Made by a program: the position numbers and the translations under genes
Part shown: one piece after another, positions 40,501-52,167 of the stretch
How the letters are laid out: every line of letters begins with the position of its first letter
Numbering within the stretch: the first letter of the stretch is position 1
The notes under the pieces: model-generated
Database searches by the model: none
What the model was told of the DNA's origin: nothing
The model's input: the letters and a program-made list of their open reading frames with translations, nothing else
Source: Hybos culiciformis
Lineage: Eukaryota > Arthropoda > Insecta > Diptera > Hybotidae
NCBI GenBank assembly: GCA_964007475.1
Contig: OZ023275.1
Span: 3,720,001 to 3,784,000, forward strand
Direction: 5' to 3'
Length of the DNA stretch: 64,000 nt

Positions 40501-43500
40501 AATAGACTAATATACAATAGGCGATCTCCTATTATCTATTACAATCCAGATAACTAAAATTAAAGATGACGCTTTGGAAAAAATAATCGATAATTCAAAA
40601 CAAAAGACAAGACAGACGAGAACAAGGCAAACAAGAATCAGGATTTTAATATACGTACCTAACACCGTATCTGCACTTGTCTGCAAAGGTTTATTCCTAA
40701 GGCCACTTTAACGAAACCCGTACATACTCTCTTTTTTGACACTTAAAAAAAAAAGTGTAAACAAACTCTTTTTTATCTTGTTTATTTTTAAATTTGTATT
40801 GTCAACCTTTTGAAAATTGGAAAAAGCAGAAAAAAGCTAGGAAAAAGCAGAAAAGTTGGCAACTATAATGTCTGCAAACTGACCTTTTTTTTTGTCTACA
40901 AACTTGCCTTTTACGCAAAGGTTAGTTTTTTTGTTGTATGACAAGGCCTGTTCACAGGTCAGTTTACAGGTCAGTTCCGCTCTAAGATCAGTTTTAAGGT
41001 CCAAGTGCAGATAAGGTATAAGACTTAACATAAACATATCTTAATTACTAAAATGTCACAAAATTAAAATATAATTTCAAAAAAATTTAAATTAACGAAC
41101 TTTCGCAAACCATTTTCAAATTATTTGCATACATACATTTTAAAATAAAACTTAATAATTTAAACTAATTTTTTTTTTTTTTTTTGCAATAAATTCATTT
41201 TTTATGGTTCGTTCGCAAATTGAATTTTAACAAAAAAAAAAAAAAAAAATTCTAGTTCATATTTAAATTTTTTATATTTAATTTTTTGAAAATCATATTT
41301 TACATAAATGATATTTTTAATATACATTATTTATTTATATAATTGTTTGCAAATATTAAACACACAAAATTTTCTCTTCAAAATAAAGGTCTTTTAGGGT
41401 TTTTTTTTTTCAGTTATTTCGAAAAAAAAAATTTCTGCACGTTTTTTGCATAAAAATTTTGTATGCTTTAAAATTTAAAGAGTCACTTTTATTTTTTTTA
41501 TTTTTTTTGAAAACCAAACACATTTTATTATTTTTTTTATTACTCGCATTTTAAGATTCATTTCTGTTTATCAGTAATGTGAAAAAAAAAAAAAAAATAA
41601 ATAAATTTCTTAACAGGCAAATAAAATTTAACAATTGATATGTTTTCCAAAAAGGAGTAATTCCATGAAAAATTAAAATACATTTTTGTTTTTATTCATG
41701 TTACATATTCTTTTATATTTAAATCTGAATTTGATATAAATGCATGAAAATATCGTAAAAATCAAATCGCAAGTTTGTTACACCAATATCCAAATAATAA
41801 AATTTTTATTCAACACGAACTTTAAAAATTAAAACGAATTTCTAATTTTTCATTTTTTATTAAAATTTTTATTACGCTAAAAATCAAACTCTGAGGAAAT
41901 TTCCAAAAGAAATGTATTTTTTTCGTTATTATAATTCTATTTACAAAATTAAACTGCAGTTGACATTATATGCCCTAGAAAGAAATATTTTTAACACTGT
42001 GTTCAAGTGACATTTGAAACTTTTTCCACCTTAATTTCTAAAATAATTTCCGCAAAAAGAAAATTTGTTTTTAAGTTTTTTATAATCGATGGCATTAGTT
42101 CACTGAAATAAATCCGCATAGTAAAATTTCTTAAATAAATCCGTGGCAAAAAAGTTAGATAAAGCTAAATTAAAAAAAAGAAGACTTTCGAAGCACAAGG
42201 TTAGGCACATCTGGATTATACATATAATATGTCACAGGAGTAAAAGGGATTATTATTATCAAAAATTAATTTTTTTTTCTCTCTGGATGTGCATATTTTA
42301 TTAATTCTATATTTTTGATGTCTGTTAAATTTTCTTAAAAATGATTTTAATCTTTTTTAACTTTAAGTCTTCAGAAAAAAAAAATGAAAAAATTATTGTG
42401 ATAATATTTTTAAAATCAAGAAATATTATTTTTTATTATTATGTGTGTTATAAAAAAGTTTTTGCCAAAAAAAAACAGAACTGAATAAAAACAAAAAATT
42501 TATTTATTTTTTTTTTTTTTGCAAAGAAACCAAAATATATGTACAAATAAAAATTATAAAAAAAAATTTGAGCAGTAGAAAATTATATAGCAAGCACACC
42601 CTAATTTTTTGGATAAATAAAATATATATAAAAACAAGATGTGCGTTGGAGTTTATTAGTTCGAAGATACACACATTATTTTCTTTAAAGAAAATAAATA
42701 TAAAAGGCAAATAGAACAAGTTTTTTTTTTGTATTTTTATTTTGAGCAAAAAATAAAAAAAACTATATATTTTAATTTTAAAATAACTTGTTAAAAAAAA
42801 AAAAGAAAAGATTTTTCAACAAAAGCTCATTTATATATTTTTTGAAAAATAAAAAAAAATTCATATATGTACGTCCAAAAATTTGCACAGTTGTTAAAAT
42901 AAATATTATGCTTTTATAAGAAGTTTTCATAATTTTTAACACTTTTAATATTTATTTATTAATTTTACCTTTTTTTATGTTTAATGCCAAACCAAGAAAG
43001 AATTTATATCTTTAATAATAAAATTAAATTGACATTAATGAGCCTTGATTTCTAGCAAAGAAAAATTAAAAAACCAGTTCTTTCAACGATGTACATAAAA
43101 TATGTGTAAATGCTTAACATTTATAAGGCTGTAGTGTGCAAATTTTATTTTTTTATCTTTAAAAAAAGAAATATTTTTTTTGTCATTAATTTAACTTAAA
43201 TTTAAGAAAAATATTCTATGAACAAAGAAAGTTTGATAATTTGATTTTATTGAGATTTGTTAACGATTATAAATATGCATTTTTTGCTGTGCTTGAAAAA
43301 CATTACTCCTGCACTACAATTATTGTTAATATTTCTATATTTCCTCACTCTTTTTATTCAATCATGGCAAAATTCAATAGTGAAAAGCATATAAAGATTA
43401 ATTTTAAATTAAAATAGAACTCTTCAATACATCTTTCTGTTCGAAGCTTTGTAAATTGGTTCAAAACTTAGTAGAAATTGACTTCTTGAAATACTTAAAA

Positions 43501-46500
43501 ATGTAATTTAAAAGTAAATGAGAATAAAATCGAATAGTATTTCAATACAAAAAAAAAACCTTAAACTTCAGACAGAGAAGAGCTTTAAAAGCATTTTTTT
43601 TTTATTAAATATTATTTTTTCACTTCTGAGACAATATTTATACATTATACTGAATTAAAGTAAAATTTTTAACACCATTAAAATAATCTAAATTAACTAA
43701 AACCCGAAGTAAATACCAAGATATGAACTTAAAATTTTAGTTAAACTAAACTTGTTCCTCGAAAAAAATTAAAGAAAATTTAAAATTATTTTTTGTCATG
43801 AATACTGTAACATGAATACTCCACTAAGATCTATAAACTAAATTCTATGGAAATTATTTATATTTAGCATATACTTAACAGAATTTAAAAAAAAAAAAGG
43901 TTACGATCTTTTCAATAGATACTTAATTTATCATCATCAGGGTTCTATTAATTGAATTGCAATTTAAAACAAAATTTAATAAAAAATAAATTTTTCATTC
44001 ATTTTTCCATTATAAAAATTTATTACAACTTATAAAATTGATTCGAAATAAATAATGGAAATATATATATATTTTTGTATATATTTATTTCAACTCTTGA
44101 TAACTTTGAATTTATTTACTGTGAAAAACATTAAAAAAAAATTCCATTATTCTGTCCACCCATTTCATGAGTGAAATAAAAAAAAAAAAATTTTTTTAAT
44201 AAAAACTTTGTAAAAAGCATTTTAAAATGCAACGAAATCATAATGATTAAATGATTTTGTCTGGGAAATTTTTCTTTTTACCGGTAAAACCTGGAAAAAA
44301 AACGATAATAATACACTCTAACAATTTAATTAGAAATTAGAATTACACCTAGAGCTTAATAAGTGCAAATGAAGTCTTTTTGAGGAATGTATACTTCTTC
44401 ATTCAAGTTACATTTTAGACCTTTTTGAACATGGTACTTTTTGATTTTCAAACTTTGTCCTAAAAAGTTTGCACTTATCTGACAAAAATTGATTATCCAA
44501 AATCTATTTATTCCCCGGAAAAATTTTTAAACTGGTTTCCAAGCACCCTAAATATTTTCACACCTCAATTTAAAAAAAAATAAGGAATAATAAAAATTTT
44601 TAATTGTTCAATAAAATTCAAATAAAATCATTAATCTTAATGCAAAAATTTAAATATAAGTTATACCTTACTTAAGTTTTTAGATTAAATACATTTTTAA
44701 ATCTATTATTTTGAAGTCGGTATTAAAATTCTTTAAAAAAAACTTTTTTATTGTTTTTTTTTTTTATCTGAATTACCTTGACATCAGTCGTGAGCGTAGT
44801 CTTCATTGATAGTTTTTTTTTCACCTTACTTAGCGTAAATAGAAACCATGAATGAAAGCATTCAGAAATAAATATAATTTACCTAGCCTATATAAATAAA
44901 TGTTAAGGATTTACGTGAACATAATTGCTGTATTTTTTTTTAAGTATATTATTAATTGCTTACTAAGCATTGCATATTATTTATTTATTCATAGCTTAAT
45001 ATTTAATTCTATACTTGTTCATTTCATTCATAAAACATTGCATTCAAACTATTTAAAATGGAATTAAAATTTTTTTTTTTGAATAAATGAATAATGAAAT
45101 GAATAAATTATATTTCCCGAAAAATTTGAAAAAAAACACATGAAAACTTGAAGCAGAAAAATGTTTCAAACTACATAAATGTACTTAGTACGTACGCGCT
45201 TGTCATACTTATATTAATGTAAATCAATGTTCCCTTAAATTTTTTTCAACAGTTGTTAACTTTAAACATTTATGAAATGCTTTAGGTTCAAATTGATCTA
45301 ATAAAAAACAAACCTAGTTTAACTATAGTTTAACGATTTCCTAAAATTATTACTTCAGTATTTAATTCAGAATGTTAGTATGTTCGTCTCTTTAAATCTT
45401 ATTGATATCATAATATACATTTTATAATATACTATAAATTTTAATCACAACAGGTTGCATGATTTAGAGAAGAATCTCAATATTTATCTTTCTTGCAATA
45501 TGTGTATAGAAAATAAATGTCCACGTGCCATTACAATGAAAGCATGAATCAAAATCTAAAATTAAAGTAAACAAAAAGCATTAATAAATCTGTTTTTTTT
45601 TTGCAAATAAAAAAAATTCAATTACATAAACATAATTATGTGGTATTTAATATTATCATAGAACATAGAAGATAGAAACAGAATATAGAAAATTACAAAA
45701 CAGGAATGATATTTTGTTTTGTAGCATAAATATACTACTTCACACTAATAATCTTAAAAAAACATATTAAGGGACCTTCGACTTACCGCAAAAAATCAAT
45801 AATTCAAAAATTTCTACATTCAAGTTAGAGATAATTTTGAAATTGAAAATTTATACCGCCATATACATAACTGTCATAAAACAAAAGTCAGACACGGAAT
45901 TTTATAATAATTGATAATAATAATGTTTTAAAAAATATTTAAAATATATGTATGCGCATAAAAATCTGAAATTTAGGTCAGGTTTGACTGGAAAATACAA
46001 TTAAATATATTTAATTAAAAAAAAAAACAAACAAACAAACAATTGTTGGTTCAACTCTCACTTTATAAGTCCAAAAAGTTGTTAAAGAATGTCGGTTTTT
46101 CACTGTAAAACCTTTTTGAAACAAAATGAAAAAAAAAAAACACAATAAATAAAAAAGATAAACAAAAAAGTTTTACAACGTGATTTTTACTTGATTTTAT
46201 TTTTTGGGTGAATTGCATTCAAAAAAATATTTATTTTTTTTTTTATTATATTTGCGAAAAAAGCGCATAATTTATTATTTTTTATATATTTTGGAATTGC
46301 CGGTTATGTAGGTGGGTTTACATTGAAAAATTAATTTATTTATAATAAAATTATAATGTTTTTTAATATAAAAAACAATTTTTTTTTTTTATCATTTCAA
46401 AAACGTGTTTCAAATACATATTATTTTTTTTGGTAATGATCAAGATTTTAATTTATTAGTTTTTTGTTTTAATTAAGAAATTTATAGAAATCGTGAAAGC

Positions 46501-49500
46501 TTCACCCATTATTGCTCTTGTTTCTTCTATGTCAAATAATATGCATTTGTTTATCATTAAATTAAAATTTTTTACATATTATTTAAGAACCTTAGATGTG
46601 TAAAAAGTATAAAGTAATTGATTGATCAACATTTGTGTGGTATCAAATTAAATCTTCACACATGCAAATTTATTTATTTTTATTTTATTACAAGTTTATT
46701 GCCTAAAAATAAATTCTTTAAATAAATTTAAAAAATAAAAAACAAGTTTAGGAATTCATAATTTTATTTGCTAATGGTCATATCAATTTCAGAAGATTTC
46801 TAAATAAAATGTATACAAATAGTTTTAAGATGCCATTAAAATAATATACATTATAGATATACAATTTATTTTTTATATAATAAAACAAAACGGTTCGAAT
46901 ATCAGAATTTTAATTTTGAAAACTAAAATACAATAGTTATTAATGGTTATTAACATATCTTTATGATAATTTTTCTTAAAAGAATAATAATTATGTTTAA
47001 CGACAACGCACTATAAGGCTTACCGCAGTTAAATATGGTCAATTTGAATTTTTTTTCTTCTAATTATTAGTTTTAAGTTTAAATATTGTTAAAATATAAA
47101 TCATTCTTATTTATTCATTTAAAATAAAATAAAAAGATATTAAAAATTATAAATATTCAATGTTTATTATGATAAGCTAAAAAAAAAATTAAAAAAGGTT
47201 ATAAATTTTCCAGAAAAACATATATATGAACATTTTAAAATTTTTTAAACAACCATATAAATATTGCCAAAATAATACGCGTATTTTATTTTCCTCATTT
47301 TTCTTAGAAATTTAGTTACTTTTAAAAAGATTAAATTTCCAAAAATATAAAATTAAATTATATACGAAAAAAAAACACAATACTAGTTAAAACTGTGTTA
47401 GATGAGTAGCTGGGAACCTACTTTAGAAATATCTAGAGATCAACTATTAGAACATTAATTTTTCCGCATTTTTAATAATAAATCCATTCTTGACTTATAA
47501 ATAAGTTCAATTTTTAAAACTGTTAATAAAATGTTTCATTTTATTGGGATCTAAAACATTTAGAGTTTGGAGGGTAACGAATAATCAAGCTAAGCTCGAG
47601 AATAAAATGTAATCATTTCGTTGATTTTTGCGGTGCGAGACCTTTTTATTTTAATTTTCAAATCGGGAAAAATTTCAAGCATGTATCTTTTGAACGAATA
47701 TTATCTTTTAATTAAAATTTTCTAAGTCTTCAAGCCAATATTAAATGAAAGTTTAAAATCTGCAATTGGTTAGCTCTCATTCTAAATTCCGAAAGTTGTG
47801 ATAAAAAAAAATTGCCAACAACAACTTATTTCTGTTCTGAATAAAAACCACCTACCATTTTTGGAAAATTGAAAATTATAAAAATAAAAAAAAACATGTA
47901 GTGGAACACATGATTCAACCAAATTTGGATAATGGTGACAATGTAATGGTTTTTTGGTGGTATACAATATACATTTAAAAAAAAAAAGCTTTTACTTGTG
48001 AGATTTATGGTTTTTTACCAAAAACTGATGCACTTACAAAAATTGTGTGGTCGTTTCTCAAGTAGGTATATGGAATATTTTATTCGCACCATTATATGGT
48101 AATACACTTTACTTGAGTGATATGAATTTTTTTGTTGGATATAATGAAGACTACGAAAGTTAAAGCTAGATTCAAGTGCGGAAAGTCTTTTCACAGTAAC
48201 TTAAAACTTTACTTCATAATTTTTTATAGAATGTTTAATCTAGGAATATGTTAAATAGTTCAGTCATACTAATCGATTTTTATTAATTTCATTTTTCCAA
48301 AGAACTCCAAAAAAAAAATGACAGAAAATTATTCTCAAATGAAGACTTGAAGACCATTTGTTTAAAATTATTTTGGAACATTAGTAATTTTTTTTATATT
48401 TCTGTTTCGTTTTTAAATAACGAAAAACTTTAGAGTGCAATTAAAATAAATACGATATAAAAATGAATGCGTAAACTTTGCAAAATAAAAACAAATCAGA
48501 CAGATTTGATAAATTTCGAAATATTTTATTATATTTGTATATACATATTTACAACGTACATATTACATACACAACATTTTACTTAAAACATATATTTTTT
48601 TTATCAATGAAAATTGTTTTATAACTAAATAAAAATGCATAATATTGATTTACAATTCCAATAAATTTCACAAAAAAGGGTCTCATTGAATAAATTCAAG
48701 TACCTTTTATTTTAAATGGTATATATAAATTAACATTTACTTGCATAACTTTTATTTTGCTTTACCAAAAAAGGTCAATTTGTTAATGACTATATTTTTG
48801 TTAAAGATATCTGTTTTATTTAATGTTATTTAAACATAAAAAAGATTTTATTATTTTATCCTTAGTTTCTTTATATAAAATTCATATGGAAAAGCATAAA
48901 TAGGTATCTGCATACAGTATAGGTATACAGTATATGTAGCTACGTAACTAACTAAATTTAATAAAAAAAAATATTATTTTTGATGTCCTAAAAATTTGAA
49001 TAAATCAATTTCATAAAATTAAAATAATCAATGTGAAAGCTTGAAAATATCAATACCAGTAATTATTATATTATTAATTTATTAATTAGGAATATATGCT
49101 CTTTCAATTCAGCTGTAGCTAATTAGATTTTTCAAAAAGTTTTCAAATAACACTGTTAATATTTAAGTCGTTCATATTTCTTGAGGTTGAGAACTTTTAT
49201 AAAGACAAATATACATTTTGTAATTTTGACATGTATGCTTTTTAACGGTACGATTATGTTGAAGCTGCGACTACGATAAAAATAATAATTTATCAATAAT
49301 ACTTATACTTACAAAGAATTTATATATTTTATGACAGCAATCTAATGGGGACTATGTTGTTGTTATCATTAGCATCAACATTAAATATACTCCGTTTCAA
49401 CTATGAATTCTGAACTTTTTGATTTTGATGACTTAAGGAAAATTTTTAACTATAGATTATGTGAATAAAAATATTTTCTACGATATAAAATTGGATCTTT

Positions 49501-51866
49501 TTATCAAACACTTAAAGCTGCAGCATTATAAAATGCAGCTAAATTTTGATATGTACCTTCCATATTCACCTTCCTTTTACTTTATTTTTGAAATTTTATT
49601 ATTTTTCTTCTTTTTGTAGAAAGTCTGCAGATATAATGTTTTATGATTCAGAAAGTGAATCATAAAAAAAATAAAACAGAACTTATTTTAAAAGTCATAA
49701 AAACTTCTATACATGAATTTCTGGTAGCATTAAGAAAAATAAATTTTAACTTATCTCATACACTGTTAGATTTTTTTTTCAAGTATTCTTATGATGCTTC
49801 CGAATTACTTATTAAAAACTTCTATTGGGTCTGTTAGTTCATAAAAACCCATGGGAACTAAAAAATAATTAACTATTTATATATTCAATTTTTTTTTAAT
49901 GGTCAGAATTATCTTTAAATTTTTATTTCTTCTAGTGTTATTTCAAGTTTTTGATTTTTAATGACATATCTGTGAATAATTTGAGCGGTATTTAGCATGT
50001 GCCATCATATAGTAGTGACTATGTCAATGAAGTTGAAATGAAATATTTCAACTTTATCTCATAACTATTGGGTTAAAAAGTAATAGTAATTAATTAATTT
50101 AGGGAGAACTTGAAGTTCTTGAAGTAGTTTCAGCGAAAAGGTAAATAATTTATTCAAAAATTATTAGTGTGTAACATAAAATTCACTTTTTTAAAGGCGA
50201 AAGTTTTAAATTTCATCTGTATGGTATATATATAAACTGTTTTTGTGAGTATAATAAAAGAGAAAACCTCATTAAGTTTCTTCAGTCGTTAAATATTGAA
50301 AGGATTTTCTTTTGTCCTAGTTTTTTTTTTTTTTTTCGTTTTCCACTAACAAGAGGAACCTTGAAATTTTATTATCAACAATTTTATGATCAATTTACAA
50401 GCATAAATGTTTTTTTTTTATTTTATTTTTTTAATTAAATCCTTTTATGATGAGGAAGTTATTTAAAAAAAAAAATTTATTTTACCAAAATAAACTCTTT
50501 ATTTTCGCAATATTAAAATTGCTTTCGAATAATTTTATCAACACTTATTAGTAATTAAAAACATTTTATTTTTTCATTTTAGACTTGCTCTCAACTTATC
50601 AAAGCAGGCCTTAAATTATCCATCCAAAGTAAACGTAAAATGTCCAGTGGTGATTCTAGCTCGGGAAATGAACAACCACCACCACGTAAATATGTTCGTA
50701 AATCGAATGCTAGCAACACAAGTACTAGCAGTACAGTAAGTCGGAATGATGCCACTTCAAATGCGGGAGAGACAAGTGACGACAGTTGTGCTGATCACAA
50801 ACCAACTGTTGGACTTACACCAGAAGATGAAGATCGTCGAAGACGGAGGCGTGAACGAAATAAAATTGCTGCAACAAAATGTCGAATGAAAAAACGTGAA
50901 CGTACGATTAATTTAGTATCAGAATCGGAAACACTGGAAACACAAAATATAGATTTACGCAATCAAGTGAAACATTTAGAAGTAGAACGACGAAATATAT
51001 TTGACATGCTACAGACACATGCCTGTGTTCATCCTGGTGGCTATCAGCCGCCAATGAAATTATGCCAGTCACCTGCTTATAAATATTTAAAAACTCTTGG
51101 TCTTTTAGACGATGATGGTGCTGAAATTAGTAATGATATGAATCAGCCACGAACAGTAATTCCACCCGTGAATACAATAAAATATTCCCGTAATAACAAT
51201 ATTAGACAACAACAACATCAGCAACAGCTCCAACAACATATTCAGCAGCAGCAGCAATCGAATATGGATCTTCTTCCAAATGGTTATTGTAAACCATCAC
51301 CAACAACTCATGAATTGGGCTACTTGAACTCACCGTCACAGGACTTAGGTACCTGCCATTTGCAACAAGCTTTAACAATGAATCACGGGCATTTGTCATC
51401 ATTAATGAAATCTGATTACATTCCAAATTGTGAAAATAGCAACGGTGGTACTACGGTTGACAGTGGAAATGATTATATCAACGGAGTGGACAATACTGCC
51501 GATTTTGTATTGAAAAGCGAATTAGGAGAAACACAATCTCCTTATACCACAGATAAAAGTGCTGAACGTTTTTTGTCTGATTTTAATGGTTTTGATATTA
51601 AACATGATCCTTTGAATAATAATAATTTAAATAATCATAATAGTAATAGTCTACCGCAAATAAGTACATCAGCTATTGATTTTCATCAACATTTAGCTGG
51701 TGGTGTTCAAAATTATGATCAAATTTTATTAACAAAAACAGATTTCCTGGCACATGATTCTGAATTATTGGCGCAATTAGCTGCTGACACCGAATCAGAA
51801 TTTGTTGATTTAGACACGGGGGTCTCAGCTTACATTCATTTACCAAATGGTGGTTGTCTGGCGTGA
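34120..51866 (+). CDS. Atf3: Activating transcription factor 3 (ATF3), bZIP protein, three exons, 593 aa
   Basis: The coding sequence joins 34120-34527, 40227-40316 and 50583-51866; all introns are phase 0 and GT-AG. The start follows ACAACAAAA, a good insect initiation context, and the N-terminus (MFNLNIPPSSLL ... TPKTPEIVNSLIAMTTNPL) resembles insect ATF3. Residues about 250-273 are the basic region with the bZIP signature NKIAATKCR. The zipper follows with Leu 277, 284, 291, 298 and Ile 305. A poly-Asn tract fills the end of exon 1, and Gln- and Asn-rich stretches lie in the C-terminal half. Fly ATF3 is known to act in the nucleus with Jun on AP-1/CRE-type sites in stress, immune, metabolic and epithelial responses. 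Vertebrate ATF3 is much shorter (about 180 aa); this long C-terminal tail is fly-like. Upstream non-coding exons may exist. Fos-like identity is less likely because of the EDEDRRRRRRERNKIAA basic region. Confidence 0.92.
34411..34512 (+). repeat. AAT microsatellite encoding poly-asparagine within ATF3
   Basis: An almost pure AAT run, interrupted by AAC, ATT and GTT codons, encodes Asn with a few Ile and Val. Pure triplet repetition suggests recent slippage and length polymorphism. It lies far from the bZIP domain. A shorter tract of the same kind begins near 34270. Confidence 0.9.
35338..36590 (+). repeat. 103-bp tandem repeat array with 206-bp higher-order period
   Basis: About eleven complete head-to-tail 103-bp units plus partial ones. 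A degenerate unit precedes it at about 35259-35337 and a truncated unit ends it. From 35549 to about 36475 adjacent units alternate between two types (ATACCGGCCG followed by TGCTATTAG, and ATGCCGGCCG followed by TGCTAGTAG). The real homogenised period is therefore 206 bp. Units in this part are almost identical, pointing to recent unequal exchange or slippage. Each unit has a GC-rich core CCGGCCGTGATCCTGCT in T-rich flanks. Overlapping 69-codon frames starting at every unit are by-products: 103 is not divisible by three, so the frame changes every unit. Confidence 0.95.
37508..38051. mobile_element. Non-autonomous pogo/Tigger-like (Tc1-mariner superfamily) element
   Basis: The 544-bp segment begins CAGTAAACCCTATACAACGC and its other end reads, inverted, CAGTCAACCCTCCTACAACG. 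The termini match over about 24 bp with one gap. Both are flanked by TA (37506-37507 and 38052-38053), the target duplication of Tc1/mariner/pogo transposons. Several ACAACGCGATT-like subterminal repeats recur inside both ends. Around 37696-37766 a short open stretch translates as SSSDSDIAPAKRSRHNPVS, plausibly a scrap of transposase C-terminus. No complete transposase remains, so it would need one in trans. Confidence 0.75.
40227..40316 (+). CDS. Atf3: ATF3 coding exon 2 (residues 137-166)
   Basis: This 90-bp, 30-codon exon is too short to stand out as an open frame. It is bounded by TTTCAG and a GTAAGC donor. It encodes a Ser/Pro/Thr segment (SCSGSPLDSPVGTHTTPSVQQ region) that joins exons 1 and 3 without changing phase. 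The wording of this segment matches my memory of fly ATF3 just before the CSQLIKAGLKL block. Confidence 0.87.
40317..50582 (+). other. ATF3 intron 2 (10.3 kb)
   Basis: It runs from GTAAGC at 40317 to an acceptor TTTCATTTTAG ending at 50582. A candidate MITE sits near its 5' end (40664-41017). The rest is A/T homopolymer-rich with no credible coding or RNA gene visible to me. Confidence 0.88.
40664..41017. mobile_element. Candidate MITE with 16-bp terminal inverted repeats
   Basis: ACCGTATCTGCACTTG at 40664-40679 matches the complement of 41002-41017 at 15 of 16 positions. The inner segment (about 320 bp) is GC-richer than its surroundings and holds short internal repeats such as CAGGTCAGTTTACAGGTCAG near the right end. 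It has no coding potential. The size and structure fit a miniature inverted-repeat element. The superfamily cannot be assigned because the target duplication is unclear. Confidence 0.5.
50583..51866 (+). CDS. Atf3: ATF3 coding exon 3 (residues 167-593), bZIP domain
   Basis: The exon opens immediately after the acceptor with TCSQLIKAGLKLSIQSKRK, upstream of and in frame with the Met at 50640, so that Met is internal (residue 186). It then encodes a Ser/Pro/Thr linker, the basic region and leucine zipper, a short HACVHPGG segment, a His/Gln-rich stretch, and a long C-terminal tail ending in an acidic and hydrophobic motif (LLAQLAADTESEFVDLD ... GGCLA). The stop is TGA at 51864-51866. Confidence 0.95.
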   Translation, partial: TCSQLIKAGLKLSIQSKRKMSSGDSSSGNEQPPPRKYVRKSNASNTSTSSTVSRNDATSNAGETSDDSCADHKPTVGLTPEDEDRRRRRRERNKIAATKCRMKKRERTINLVSESETLETQNIDLRNQVKHLEVERRNIFDMLQTHACVHPGGYQPPMKLCQSPAYKYLKTLGLLDDDGAEISNDMNQPRTVIPPVNTIKYSRNNNIRQQQHQQQLQQHIQQQQQSNMDLLPNGYCKPSPTTHELGYLNSPSQDLGTCHLQQALTMNHGHLSSLMKSDYIPNCENSNGGTTVDSGNDYINGVDNTADFVLKSELGETQSPYTTDKSAERFLSDFNGFDIKHDPLNNNNLNNHNSNSLPQISTSAIDFHQHLAGGVQNYDQILLTKTDFLAHDSELLAQLAADTESEFVDLDTGVSAYIHLPNGGCLA

Positions 51867-52161
51867 AACTAGAAATATTAATTGTTCAAGAAAATCAAAT
51901 TTATTTTAAAAACGAGAACAGTAAGAAATGTGATAAAATATGAGAGAAAATTCGTCGAAATGAAATTTTTTTTTTTTTTAATTTCAGAAATTTCTACCCT
52001 AACTTGGATGGAATAAGAATTTTTCTTTTTCATAATAGTGTTTTTAATATTTTATTTTATTTTTTTTATTTTAGTTACCAGTGAGATAAAGTGATAAAAT
52101 AATATAGGATTTTAGAAATAGTTAACGTTATAGAATTATAGAGGGTCATCACAGACAAAAA

Positions 52162-52167
52162 AATAAA
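52162..52167 (+). terminator. First canonical polyadenylation signal after ATF3
   Basis: AATAAA lies 296 bp beyond the ATF3 stop codon and is the first canonical hexamer found there. In DNA this A/T-rich such hexamers are common by chance, and further copies follow near 52270 and 52285. Confidence 0.35.

Noticed and set aside
51202..51426. 74-codon minus-strand open frame opposite ATF3 exon 3
   Set aside because: It is a shadow of the Gln-rich coding strand; CAG/CAA repeats read in reverse give Leu/Val/Ala-rich frames.
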